Source of the DNA: Pseudopithomyces maydicus
Lineage: Eukaryota > Ascomycota > Dothideomycetes > Pleosporales > Didymosphaeriaceae
DNA length: 64,000 bases
Direction: 5' to 3'
NCBI GenBank assembly: GCA_026873275.1
Contig: JANTUC010000001.1
Location: forward strand, 3,224,001-3,288,000
The notes under the pieces were generated by a model, which saw only the letters and a program-made list of their open reading frames with translations, was not told the origin of the DNA and searched no databases. Shown here in pieces: positions 10,884-23,135 of this stretch. A program made the translations under genes and the position numbers. Every line of letters starts with the position of its first letter. Within the stretch, counting starts at the first letter, position 1.

Positions 10884-11702
10884 TGTAGAGGTTTGCTGGC
10901 GGTGGTAGGGCGGGTAGGAAGTGGGTTGTTGTTGCGGGGATCTGGTGAGGGCGTGATGGTGGTGAGCGCGATGAGGTCGAAATGGATGAGGTAAGCAGCT
11001 TGGCGGTGTTAGTGGGATTCTTAAGCTCCACAGGCATCATGACGATCTTCAGATCATTCCATCCGATCTATCATTGCAGTGGCCAACTTCGACGCATTTG
11101 GTGTTCAGGGTAGATCTATAATTTTAAAATAGACGGGTTGAGCAACTTTGAGCCTTGCTATGTAACGTACTGAGAAGCTTTGTAGCGAAACAGATGCCTA
11201 GGTACATTTAGATGTCATTCAGGCATGGAGTATGAAGCTGCCTATTACCAGCATCACTTCATTTGTGCTACCTGATGCTGAAATCCATATTCTCTGTCAG
11301 TGGCGGGATTGTATGCACATCAGCCTTCGCATAGCAAACAATCTGTCTGGATATTGCTCGTCATCATGCAGGGCTGCAACGTCGGCGTTGCCTTCGTACG
11401 AACCAATATCCGCATCGCTCACCCGCATTTCTCCGCCTTGTAATCCTATGACCCTCGTTCAGCGTGGAATGTGATGTCGAATTGGCCCCAACATCGGCAT
11501 AGGCGTGAATCAAGTTTCCGACCGGTATCAATTCTGCTTCCCGCCCCGCTCGCTGGAGTGCCTACAAAAGTAGCGCATCGGCCGAACCCATGTGCACCGA
11601 GCTTAGTTCATTTGCGCTGCAGTGTGCTGCTTGACCCTTCCACACCGTTCACTACCGTCACAGCCGATCGGAGCGCGATATTCGCTGTGTTGTCCGATAA
11701 CA
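10884..11702. promoter_or_regulatory. Divergent promoter region (complex I subunit / GST)
   Basis: 819 bases between two opposed start codons. The part near 10900-11040 is pyrimidine-rich on the minus strand, consistent with a leader for the complex I gene. No further gene is supported. Confidence 0.5.
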
Positions 11703-12848
11703 ATGGCAAACCAAGGCGCAAAGTTGACAGTCCACTGGTAAGCGCAGCCCTGTCGTTGCTTGCGCCATCACCTCGCAGGGCGAGTGGCGAGGTCCCAGAG
11801 CCGCCATGATCGCCCCAAAAACCACTCTCGTATATTGACAAATACTATAGGCTCAACGAGTCTCGTGGCCAACGTATCGTATGGCTGCTTGAAGAGCTCA
11901 AGCTTGATTATGATATCAAAGTCTACATGCGACAAAAGGACAAACATTCGCCTCCAGAGCTAAAGCAGGTCCATCCGCTTGGCAAGTCCCCAGCAATCAC
12001 AATCGAGGCGCCGGGTCTGGAGGAACCGTTGGTGCTAGCAGAGTCCGCTGCCATTGTGGAGTACATCGCGGATCATTTTGGAACGCACCTTATTCCGAAG
12101 CGTTATCGTGACGGAAGCGATGGGGTGGTCGGTGGAGAAACCAAAGAGTGGTTGCGGTATCGCGTAAGTACATTTCAATTCACATCTCTATTCACATCGG
12201 ACTATTTGCTCTTTCTGCTTCCGACCGGTGCAGATCAATGGCATGGAATCTTCTGTGTTATTTGAGCAATATAGAGATGGAGATATGTTTACACGCTGTA
12301 AACGCTCGCTGAATTCCACACCCGTTGTTCTTGCTTTGGGGTGTGGCAGATCATGCAGAACAATTGTTCGATGCTGGTCTGGATACGAGCCCTGCCTTAG
12401 CGCCGTGGCTAACTTGTGGTAGTTCTTGATGCACTATGCCGAAGGCTCCCTCATGCCAGTTCTGTTCTCAGGTCTCCTGATGCACAACATCCGCGAAGCA
12501 CCTGTCCCCTTCTTCTTGAAATTCATCACCAAGAAGATCGCCGACATGGTTGACAACAACTACACGCTCCCGGAGTTGAAGTTGAACTTCTCGTACATTG
12601 AGACTTTCCTGACGGAATCCCCCGAGCACGAGTTCCTCTGCGGTGCAGATCTCACAGCGGCTGACTTCATGATGATCTTTGTTCTGGAAGCAGGCGTGCT
12701 ATTCAAAATGCTGAATGAGACGAGCTATCCAAAATTGTACAGTTATGTCCGCCGCATCCAGGACAGGGATGCCTACAAAAGGGCGGGCGACAGGGTTACG
12801 GAGGCCAGCGGCGTCAAATACGTGCCGTTCTCCGAGTCGAAATTTTAG
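11703..12848 (+). CDS. Glutathione S-transferase, Gtt1-like
   Basis: Exons 11703-11737, 11851-12163 and 12423-12848 give 257 residues. The 35-nt first exon ends inside the Trp of KLTVHW and splices to LNESRGQRIVWLLEEL. That is the thioredoxin-fold start of yeast Gtt1-type enzymes, including the SRGQR catalytic/GSH-site region. HPLGKSPAI carries the cis-Pro loop and LAESAAIVEYI the GSH-binding Glu-Ser pair. The C-terminal all-alpha domain starts FLMHYAEGSLMP and includes the N-capping motif in LTAADFMM. The second intron (259 nt) is long for this window. Expected role: glutathione conjugation or peroxide detoxification, possibly at the ER as for Gtt1. Confidence 0.9.
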
Positions 12849-13589
12849 TAGTCTGTTTGGGGAAGAACCGGTTGTACATGGTAGCAATTAGTTGCCGCTC
12901 TGCATGATGTCGAAGCTGCGCACTTGGGCAGACTTGGATGGGGCTGCACGTAGCTCTTCTAGTCAATGGTAGCGTAGATCAATCGGAACTCGCGCTTTCA
13001 ACTGCTGTTCCCCTCGCGTTAAACGCCTCTCGCGCCGACTTTGTCGGCGAAAGCGCCTGTCAGCAAGGGGTGTAAACGGCGTTGCATCCCTCGTGGGTGG
13101 CCGGCGAGGTACATGTAAGCCTCTAGGCGTCAGCCTCGACGTCGCATCCCAGACCACGGTGGCTCATCTGGTACCCTTGGCGTTGATGTCAAGCATCGGG
13201 ATTCAGCTCTGGAATATTCGCGCGAGGACTGGCTCGTCCGATGGCACGCCAGCGCATGTCCACCAGCGAATTTCTACAAATGTGCCAAAGATCCGTGCCA
13301 CCGCCAGACGTTTCGTCCCAAGAAAGGCTGCCTCGTTTATTCCATCCTTACCGCTTCCTCTTGACTAATATAGGAACCCCTGGGGGCCGATTACATACCC
13401 CGTGGACCGGTTGACTAACATCTCCGCTAAGCCTGTTCCAGCACGCGTCCAAGAGCTGCAGTGTGTACGTGCAAAACTTATTCATCCATCCATCAGCAAC
13501 GCTCCGGGAGACTTTCTTTTCTTTGTGTGGAGTGTTTGTTGCCGTCGCTGCGACTGCGCAGGCAGACTCCCCACGAGCGATCCGCTTCT
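12849..13589. other. Intergenic between GST and BTB genes
   Basis: No gene seen. Short frames on both strands lack coding features. A leader rich in CT tracts precedes the ATG at 13590. Confidence 0.5.
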
Positions 13590-16132
13590 ATGCCGAAACA
13601 GCAGCACAGCCGAACCACTTCTCGAGACTTTGTATTTCAAAGCACTGACCAAGCCCACCCGTTTGGTGGAGCAGAGGGAGCTACCCATGCCTTCTCCGCC
13701 CGACAACACCATGGTTACGAGGCGCATCCAGCTACAAATGCTTCCTTTGCGCCCACAGCACCCACACAAGCCTCTGCGCTGCATCGCCCTTTGAACTATC
13801 CAGACGTTACTGCGCCGCAATTCCCAGGCGGCGACGGCTTCGATCCCGGCGCGCCAATAGCATGGGACTGGGGGAATGCGATAGACTTCACCAACTTCAC
13901 GCCCCAGTACGAGCCCCAGGGTGAGCTTGTGCAAGAGCTCCAGGCCCAGCACGCGCCCGCGACCGACTTCAGCATTCCGCTCCCCGTGACCAACGCCGAC
14001 CCAGCGCCCGCCGTGGTGCAGAACCCGCTGTCGCCGCCGCCGCGACCCTCCCAGCGCCTCTCGGTGCAGACGGGCATGAAGAGGAAGGCTGATTCGGAGC
14101 CCAACTCTGGCATCGCCCAAGGCCCAAACTGGCAGCCCGGCGAGCAGCCCTCGAAACGACAGTCCAAGTCGCGCGCTTCGTCTATAACCTCTGCGACCTC
14201 TCCCGTGATTGCAACTTCCACTGCCACTGCCACTGCCACTGCCTCAGAAGCGCGGCCGCCTGCGCCCCTGACCTCGTCCATGACTGCGCCGGCCACCCTC
14301 GAAAACACGTCCCAATCGAACAGCGAAACGCATAAGCGGAAGGAGCCCAGCAAGGGCACTGGGCCGCAGGGGCGCGTCATCGACGTGTCGGCGCCCAGGC
14401 GCATCGCGGAATCGCGTGGTGGGCCAGATGTCTTGCCTTCGGGGAAGGTATTTCCCATCCAGATTGGCTCGGAGCTTTTCAGGCTCTCTGGGGCCTCCAT
14501 CTCGTCAGATGGTGAGTACCATGACAATTGTCCTACGCCAGCCGAGCGCAAGCTAACCATGCAAGAGCGCCCTCATACTTCTCTCATTTCTTTGGGGACC
14601 AAGTACATAGCAACCAAGGCCGAGCTGGCGACATAAGGACGTTGTACATTGACCGCGACCCCGAGACCTTCCGTGACATTGCCCTGCACTTGCAAGGGTA
14701 TCACATCAGTCCTCGCAACGGTGAACACTTCGTCCGGTTGTTCGCTGATGCCCAGTTCTACTCACGTAAGCTTCGGGTATATCCAGAACCCGCTCGTTGA
14801 CAGTGCTGACTCGGTGTAGTGCCTCGCCTTACGAAACAACTGTTTAGCACCGACATTTTTATCCGCATTGGAGGCGTTCCATTCCAGATTCCTCGTGACC
14901 TTTTTTCATCGCCTGGCGACAGCCCCAATTACTTCTCGCTTGGGTTTGCGCAATTTTTCTCTACGCCCTCCGAGGTCTTCCCGGGGCTCGATCGTACTGC
15001 GCTACTACGACCACCGTCCATCTCGCCACCTTCGGTGCCGAATCGGAATGGCGAAACGTTCGGCGAGCTGATTAAAATGTTACAAGGGTATGAGATTGAT
15101 ATCCGCAATGATGCACATAGGTCACAGCTTTTGAGAGACGCACGTTATTTCCATCTAAGAGGACTCGAGCAACGACTCATTCCTTGCGAAACGTCGCACA
15201 ACCTTCGTAGAGGTCAATCCGAGATCCTGATCAGATTGGACGATATCCGGCAATCCGGTGTTTCCTTCACCCCAGATGTCCCGCCAAGCAACCCAGACTC
15301 TGGAGCTGGCTCTGGCGGAACCTCACAATTAGGAGTGTCGCCTGTGCCATCGAGCAAAGGCGCCAGCCCATCTCCCTCACAGAGTAGCTCGCTGTTCCGA
15401 GCCGGTACAATCTCGTACGCACGTCCATATACAGACGACCATGCCAGCACCAACATCCTCATCCTGGAGCTATCGTCCAATGAATCAACTACCCTCCATC
15501 TCCCCACCTACCCTCCCGAACCCGTATCCCCCTCCGACCCACACACGCTCAACATGCGAGCAACCTTCCACGGCACCACACTTGCCCGCATAACCTCGCT
15601 CTTCTCCGTCATAGCATCAAAGATGGGCCTCCCCGCAACCCAGCCGCTGGGCCTCATGCTACAGCAAACGGGGGGCGGTGTGGCCGCGCAACCCGTTTCG
15701 CCTGCGAACTCGGGCGTGAGCGAGCGCCGGGTGCGCGTCCGTCTGGATCCAGACTGCTATCTCGAAATCGACAATAGGCCTGCCGAGGTCGCCGCGGATC
15801 CTCATACGAATCGTCTCGGTATCCGCTATGTTGGCGGTGGGCGGTCGAGGAATAAGCGGATCCGGGTGTCCGCGGAAAGCGGTGAGTCGACGCGTTCTGG
15901 GGCTGGGGATGACGAGTGGATATGGGGTGGTGCACGGGAGAGTGAGGTGGAAGTCAGAGATGGGGAGGAGATTGAGGAGAGTATTGTGGTGAAGAGGGCA
16001 CATTGGAGGATCAGGGTGGAGAATGTGGAAGGTGAGGTGGGCAGGATGGTGGTAGTACTTGTTGGAGTGAAGATCGAAGGATATAGTGGGGATAGAGGGC
16101 GGAATCAAGGGAGGGGTTTCCTGGGCGGTTAA
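13590..16132 (+). CDS. Double BTB/POZ-type protein (Whi2/KCTD-like fold)
   Basis: Exons 13590-14511, 14568-14765 and 14820-16132 give 810 residues. The first 285 residues are low-complexity (Ala/Pro/Ser/Thr, with a run of Thr-Ala repeats encoded at 14218-14244) and carry basic KRK patches. A first T1-type BTB begins at about residue 287 (FPIQIGSELFRLSGAS), continues DAPSYFSHFFGDQ and ends GYHISPRNGEHFVRLFADAQFYSL. A second, similar module follows directly (FIRIGGVPFQIPRDLFSS, then SPNYFSLGF) with a GYEIDIRND block. The C-terminal half looks unique and contains acidic, charged segments. Such fungal proteins are often compared to yeast Whi2, a stress/TORC1 regulator; that link is inference. Both introns interrupt BTB codons in consistent phase. 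Confidence 0.85.
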
Positions 16133-16487
16133 TTGTCAATGTTAGGTTGGCATTAGCGAGCATGAGCATTGCATTATCTTGAGAGGTATATAGCGTCTTT
16201 ATTTTTCGAGCGAATCTATCTGCATCCGAGCAACAGAGAAATACATTGAATACTGTGCAATGTCCTGAACTGGTCATCTCCCTATTGTATACATACCGAA
16301 TCAGCTGGGACATGCAGATTGCGGCTGTCCAAGACTGATTTACCAACCCAAGAGAATAAGGAAAGAAATCGCACGACTTCAAGCCACAGAGCCTCTTCCA
16401 TAACGCGCCAATGAGACCAATCGCCCATCTGCCACAGCCCGCTCCCTTATCCACTTATCCACGCTTCTCCATACACCCTTTTTCTCT
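16133..16487. other. Convergent 3' intergenic region
   Basis: 355 bases between the ends of the BTB gene (plus) and the CaaX-protein gene (minus); 3' UTR sequence only, no gene seen. Confidence 0.5.
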
Positions 16488-16824
16488 CTACATCACTGTG
16501 CACATCTTTTTCCGGTTCACGGGCCCCTTGCCAATGACATATTTGAGGGGGGCACGAGCTTCGATGCTGGGGGCTACACCTGGAGAAGAAATTAGCTATG
16601 CGTTCTAGAAGCAGGGTGTACAATAAAACAAAGGACTAAGATACAGAAGGGAGGGAGGAGGGCGATCCAATTTGCGTAAGGGAAAGGTACGTACCCTCAG
16701 AGATTGGAGCGGCGGCGACCAGGACCTCGACGTTAGGCTCCAGCGGGGAGGCGATGTTGAGGGGTGCAGCAACGATGAAGGACGCGGAGAGGATGGCGAA
16801 GAGGACGAAAAAGATGGTGTACAT
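16488..16824 (-). CDS. Small protein with hydrophobic N-terminus and C-terminal CaaX box (candidate lipopeptide pheromone precursor)
   Basis: Exons 16695-16824 and 16488-16579 join to 73 residues. The intron begins GTACGT and ends TTCTCCAG with a GCTAAT branch site; a second acceptor 6 nt further on keeps the frame and drops two residues. The N-terminus (MYTIFFVLFAILSASF, then IVAAP) looks like a signal peptide or membrane anchor. The middle is Ala/Pro/Val-rich and has an EAR and several other spacer-like segments. The end is VNRKKMCTVM, where Cys70-Thr-Val-Met is a canonical farnesylation motif preceded by a basic Arg-Lys-Lys that could be a processing site. Fungal a-factor-like and hybrid pheromone precursors end in CaaX boxes of this kind. 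A signal peptide would be odd for cytosolic prenylation. No homolog is claimed. Confidence 0.55.
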
Positions 16825-19346
16825 ATCGAAGTGAAGGTGTGGTTTTTTGGGTGTGATGAAGTTTGTTGGATCTTTTCGGCGGGGAATCGACGTTCTGAAG
16901 AAGGGAATGGGTAACCGTTGGACTGCCGAACAGATTATATACATACATGCTCGATAGCAAGAAAAGAGGCTCTGCGGCAAGGTGCTTGTACGTACCTTTA
17001 TCTTCCTGAATGTCTATTGTTTGGCCGTCTTTGTTGTGGTAGGCATGGTGTTGGATGCCGTTAGTATTGTTCTTTTGTGGTTATGGGTGGGATGAGCATG
17101 AGCCTGCTTTGTTCATACAAATTGTAAGTCCTCATCGATAAGCAAGAAACAGAATGTAATTGTACAATCGTTCTGTTGCCGTTGATATTGTTCAATTGTG
17201 ACTTGCGGGTGTAATCTAGGAAGTTGATAATCCGTAAAGAGGTTTTACCACATCTCCACTACCCGGTGTACTGCGATTACCTCGGCGATGGCCATTAGAG
17301 CTATTGTAACCTCCCATTTTGCTCTTTAATTTCGTCGTTCTTATCCTGGTTATCGGCTGGTGCACTGTTCTTGTCCAAATCCGTTGCGTTCGAGCTTCTC
17401 CCCGAACCTTGAGAATATCGGGATCCCTACTCAATTACATCTTCAATTCTCTACTGAGTTTCTACCAGTTCACTTCTTATATACAAACAGGACGAATGGC
17501 GAGTCTTTGCACGGCACCTTGGCTAAACGTGGGCTCCGCTGCATCACCCACAATGACGCCCGTGGTGTCCTCTTGGTCATCTCAGAACCTTACCGCTGGC
17601 TGCAGCGATATCTTCGAGTGTCATGAATGCAACACGGCGGAGACCAGGGCGACGAGTAATTCCATGGTCTATTTTGCCTCTGTTGCTTCATACCCCGCCT
17701 TCTCATTGTCATTTATAATTGAATGTGTCAAATATTCCCAGACTCCCTCGGAGTTAGATTCAAATCCGAGTTTTTTGCTGTTCTGTAAATCCATAAGATA
17801 CCAATGGTGTGTCGAATGTATAGAGTTAAAAGACTAAGTGAGATTTGGATTTCTATCGGTCAATCCGAATGAATGGCACGAAGGAGCTGATATATATTTA
17901 TTGCTTAAAGCCGTAGGAACTTTTTGCATATGTGAACGAGACATAAAACTCGGCGTTCCTCGTTTAATGGTTGACAGCAAGCTGTACATCCAGGCCATGA
18001 TGACTAAGCACTGGTATCTGGTCGCATACGTAATCTCGCGTGGGTCGCGCCTGCCAGACTGCTTCGTCTGGTCCGTGCACTTTCCGACAGTGGTGAGGAC
18101 GGAGGACTAGATACAGTATTCCCCAGTGTTCTCGGGGGATGGTATAGAACCTCCCAAATAGACAGACTATTAACGCTGCCTCAAGAAGATGTGTTACCCC
18201 AAGAGAGCCCATACAACGGCTGAGAATGGTCGGTCCCTTGTCGTGGGATATGTATCCAGCAGCAAGTCAAATTGGAACGCGAATGAACTTATTGACCCAA
18301 TCAATGCCGTCTTCTTCTGAGTATACAAATGGTTATGGATAATGTATTGGCGTTATTAAGCTTGCGTTGTGTATTCAAGCTCGCAGGTTCCCTCCATGCC
18401 CCATCATGCTCACGTTGTAAGGAACAATAAACGCATTTTAGCACAGATGAAGTGAGACATCCCAAGAGAATCACTATATACCGAAACTGTATGTAGATTG
18501 TCTTCGAAACATTACTCATACGAATAGCGTTTCCCCATATGCACTTAATGCTATGTCTATAGTCCTTGGTGTGATTTCGCTTTAAAAATCTGAGGGTTCC
18601 GCTGATGACCACTAAAATGAAGGCCCAATACAGAAGTCAAACATAGTTCCAATTTCTGCCTTATCTTGTCTTGTCTTGTCTGTTGCTCCTATATAGTCTC
18701 ACAAATTCGCTGGGTTCGATTTGCTGATGTGCCACTATAGCCGGACCAACCACGCCGATCATGGACCGCTGAAAGAAATGACCGCTAACATCAAACGATA
18801 TACTATAGGAAAGTTTTGAAACATTAGAGTCCTACACAGCTTCATTTTCTAACAGAAGCTTCTCATCTAATAACAGAGTATTCAATTAGCAAACGAGTAG
18901 CGTAGCCTGCTCTTTAAACGGTTAATCGTTTAGATTTACTGTGTGGAAGGGTCTGAGATGCTTAAGCTGTAAGACATATATATTGAATGTGCGTACTGTG
19001 TCCAAAACATATGGCTGCAGTGATGCATTGCACTGTGCATGTGGTTAACAAATTTCAATTCTTATCTCAAGCATCGCCCTTCACAGCTACAGGACACAAC
19101 TTTTGAAAGGCTCACAGTATCTTAATTCATGACCTTCTAGTCTCGAGACTAGTAGACGCGTTGTTTGTGGGCGCTGAAGTCTTGGCACGTGTGTTGGTTA
19201 TCATCTACTCTCACCGCACACAACCTTCAACTTCCCCGCAACCGAACTCTTGCAACCGCTCTTGCAACCGCGCGCAGCCGTTCTATGCTGCTCACCCCGG
19301 CTAGCATCGTAATCAGACTTTAGGTATATCGTGACGCAATTGCGAG
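16825..19346. other. Gene-poor 2.5-kb stretch
   Basis: AT-rich, with no gene I can support. A frame at 17319-17837 (172 codons, hydrophobic start, scattered Cys) has weak coding character. Near 18662-18682 there is a short CTTGT repeat. The minus strand at about 17000-17060 holds a ten-codon ATG frame upstream of the CaaX gene that could be a leader ORF. Confidence 0.45.
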
Positions 19347-21677
19347 ATGGAGCGACGTCCACGGCCACGTGCGCGACCTGCAGGCTCACGCTATCCGAGG
19401 ACTACCGACGAAGGCAGCCCGATAGCAAGGGAAAGGAGTAACAACACCGAGGTTCTTGGGGACAGAATGAGCGAGCTAACGATCGGAGGTTCAGACAGCA
19501 TCAGTGCCGCTGGATTCGAACTTAAATCGAGAGACAGCAACAACCGGCAACATGTTGACACTGATGGGGACCAGGCATACGTGATCGGTGAAGCCGAGAA
19601 CGCAAGACACTATGCAGTCGCCGTAGAAGGTGAGACGGCTATACAAGCTATGCGCAGCCAACTGGGTTTCTTACTCCCGACGGAGCTCATCACGAACGAA
19701 TACGGCGAGGTCGTCCCCATGGAAGCTGTGTCCCGTCAACATCTTGCCAAATTGCAATCTAACATATGGCATGAGCTTCCAGCGATGATTGCGGTAGCTT
19801 CTGGGGCGGCTGAAGACGACAGTATCGAACGTATCGTCACAGCCAAGGCAGTGTACTTGCTAGGACACATCATGTCAAAAGGTAAGTGCGATATTCCATC
19901 ATGAGGTTGAGAGTGCTTATGTGTATAGAAAACCATGTATTCATTCTCAACCCTCCGTCGGATGGACCTTGTCGTTTTGTCCTCTGCGAACGTGTTCATA
20001 AGGAACCCAACCCTCCTTACTCACAATACGAAGTATCTATCGAACCACTTGTCGACTGGATGACGATCGACCCTGTCCTTGACGCCTCTATGATGTGGTT
20101 CAGTCTATACCGCCGAAACAAGAATTTGCTCTTCAAATTTGCGCTCAGCAATAAATCTTTTGTTCCGCCGAACACCTTGAGGCTTTGCTTCGAGTGTATG
20201 TTACACCTCATCAATGAGCGTCGTAACGCCTGGTGCACGTTAAAGAAGCATTCTTACACCATATTGGCGGGTGGACCATCACCTTGGCGGGAGCTTCACA
20301 ACAGCGTCAACAAAGATGGGGAATCTAAAGGCCAGGAGCCATCGGACACTTTAGACCGTTTGGACTCAGAAGATTGTGATACATCAATGGAAATATATGA
20401 GGGTAGTGAAGATGTAAGTTCTACATAATCAGTTGATTTGGTTGATACTGACTTGGGAAACAGACAATTCCAACCACCGACGGGGTTCTAGACGGCAAGA
20501 GCAAAGCACTGTCCAAGACTTTCGAAGTCTGGCGGGACTCGGCATCTCAAGAAGAGTTGAAAACCCGAAACATGACAGATACAGTGGCTGGAGAGTCCTC
20601 AGGCCATGATCCTATTTCACCTCGACATCAGTCCACCGATGGTGAATTCCCCGCACACGGACCCTCGAGTCACAATGAGCATTCTAACAACACAAGCTTC
20701 AGCATATGGACACCAATCAATGCACCCCCGAGTCACAATGAAGATTTTCACAACGCAAGAATCAATGGTTGGACACCAATCAATGCTAGCGAACGACTCA
20801 ACCAATTCCGCCACGAGGCATATAAAGAGTCAGTATTTTCCAACACTTCGCTCATGGCAACTGAGCGCCATTTTGGTAACGAGTTAGATCCCAATACAGA
20901 CATGGTTGAGCGCGATATGTTTTTCAATAGCTACGATCCCACCACAGACTTGGCTGACCGCGAGACGGTGTTCGCTAGCTACAACCATAACACAAACATG
21001 GCTGACGACGAGACGGCTTCCGATACCTCTGATTTGGAAAGCTACGATTCCAACACAGACATGGCTGACCGCGCCGTGGTTCTCCGTAAACCCGATTTGC
21101 CGACGACTACGGAGGGGCTTGCTATTCCATCGGTTGAAACGGAGCCTGCCGCCCCCTACCGCAAACGCGCGCAAATTCTTTCCAGTACGATGACTACGTT
21201 TGGCCGCCGTCCAAGGACACTATCGCCCCAATTCCTGCAAGGCCCATGCCCGGATATGAGCTCATCCCCAAGTCTCTCTATCCCAATGCCAAACAGGGTA
21301 TCTGCTCATGCAGGAAGCCCGCAGACACAGACAACAAGAAGGTAGTCCAGTGTCGCAATCCCGAGTGCTTCGTACGCTGGTATCATTACGATTGCCTCGA
21401 CAGGAGCGGAAAAGGTGCTGGGCGACATGGCACTTTTCTGTGCGACGTGTGTGTTGGGGAGGAGTACTGGGCGGCGCAAAAGGCGGAACCCGCTAAAGAG
21501 GAGATTCTTCCAGCAGGCGAAGATATACATCAAGGCATTGGAGTATATGATCCGTATGGTCTCTGCATGCTGAATGGCCGGCCTGAGGTCAATATGGGTG
21601 AGCCGGCCGTGGGCAACTCAGAGTACATTGGAGTGGTCTATCACAGCGACGAAGATGAGTCCAAGAAAAACAAGTAG
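19347..21677 (+). CDS. PHD-finger protein with repetitive central region
   Basis: Exons 19347-19881, 19929-20413, 20464-21132 and 21186-21677 give 726 residues. The C-terminal PHD-type zinc finger reads ICSCRKPADTDNKKVVQC, then C...WYHYDCLDR, then FLCDVC, i.e. a Cys4-His-Cys3 order. Such fingers usually read histone H3 tails, so a chromatin role is likely. The N-terminal half (exons 1-2) contains a conserved-looking domain I cannot name (ELPAMIAVASGAAEDD to LRLCFECMLHLINERRNAW). Exon 3 carries two families of imperfect repeats: a SHNE...WTPINA unit twice, and an SYD.NTDMADRE-like unit about four times. The third intron uses a weak GTTGAA donor but a good TTTCCAG acceptor and is in phase; the frames on each side (TTEGLAIPS and YDDYVWPPS) read well. 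Confidence 0.75.
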
Positions 21678-23135
21678 GACAAAGAGGAGCTCAAGATGGA
21701 ACAGGCGAAAGTACGCCTCGATTGACTTGACTACCTAGCCAGCGTAGACACGCAATGAACACAATACTTTCCCGATTGCCAAATAAAAATAGTTCTGAAT
21801 TAGCTTTTACTTTTTAAATATATTTATTTTTTTGCCGAAGAGATTTTGAGCCTGACTAAGCAACTAACGATAAAGACAAGAAGAACTACTAGAAACGGGC
21901 GAACTTGAACTATACATAATTTTGGAAAGGTGATGACTAAGCCTCTTTTACTAGGTAATTACAGCCCAATTCTCCTACATGCAATAATATTCTGAACATA
22001 AATTTGCCCAAATGTATCCGTGACGTCAATGAACACCAGCAACTGCTCCATGCACTGCTACGGCACAACAGAGCTCGATTCCTCCTTAGCCAACTCCATG
22101 CCCATACACTCGAACTCAGCCAACACCATCACTCCCTTTCGCAGACAAAATACTATCTCCAACGTCTCCATTATTTAGCGGACTATCGCGACGTTGCTTT
22201 TTTTTCGGGGACTCTGATCACAACGCGCCGCTCCAATTCACCCTATAACTGGCACCTCGGCACCTTTAGACGATGTATCCATTTCGTTGACATCGTCTCC
22301 GAGATCTTGACTTACTCATGGAAAACGGGAAATCAAGACTGTTGAGATTCTACTCCCCTGCGTTACAAGTCGTAGAGCCGAGATTGTTGTGACCAGCTTC
22401 TGCCGTGACCAGCGTTGGTTGCATTCCGCCGTCAACTTCGTCGAAGACTGTGAGCTTTCCCATCCGTGCTGCTGGGAGGGTTTGGAGACTGTTGAGGGAG
22501 TGAGAAACATGCATATATTTCTGCACATTAGATTGATTGTTCGCAATATCGGTCGGGTAAAATAACTAGAAAGAGTTTCCACAGACTAGTAGAAACGGTA
22601 ACATGCCAAATCTAGGGATTGGCACAGTCTAAGCAATAAGGCGCAGTCGATGGAGTTAGTCTGTGCAATAGCAGCTACACGGCACCTGCATCTGGCCTGG
22701 CTGACAAGAAAAGCTGCGGTAAGGCACAGTCAGTTTATCTTTGGGTAAGGGTATCAGTCTGACCGCATCTGTAGAGATCCCTCTTTGGAGACGAACCAGA
22801 TTGATAGTTTCAAATTATGTGATTCGATCTTCAATCTTGTGTACGTCCCCGAAAGATTGATATTTTGCCAGAGACCGGTGACGGTATGCGAGGTTTCAGC
22901 CCCATGTGATCGTCGCGTATCCATGGATGGCCGCATTGTGAAAGTTCATCGCATAGTATCACACGTGCCCCGTTATACCGGAGCACACTCAATGTTGGCT
23001 GCTAATGGGTAAAATTCAAAACAATGTTTTCAATGTGGAAAGCCATAGAGTTCCTAAGCCCGAGTTTGGTATTTTCATTCTCAAGTGCTTTATATACCCT
23101 AATTGTAGCAAATCATATCCTCCTCCAAGGGTTGA
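21678..23135. other. Intergenic, about 1.5 kb
   Basis: AT-rich after 21780. Frames at 22004-22345 and 22785-23012 show no recognisable domain. If the neighbouring P450 fragment once had a 5' part it is not readable here. Confidence 0.45.

Noticed and set aside
17319..17837. 172-codon frame with a hydrophobic start and several Cys, considered as a secreted effector
   Set aside because: The Cys pattern is irregular, base composition matches flanking non-coding DNA and no splice or promoter signals support it.
22004..22345. 113-codon His/Leu-rich frame
   Set aside because: No domain, and no neighbouring exons extend it.
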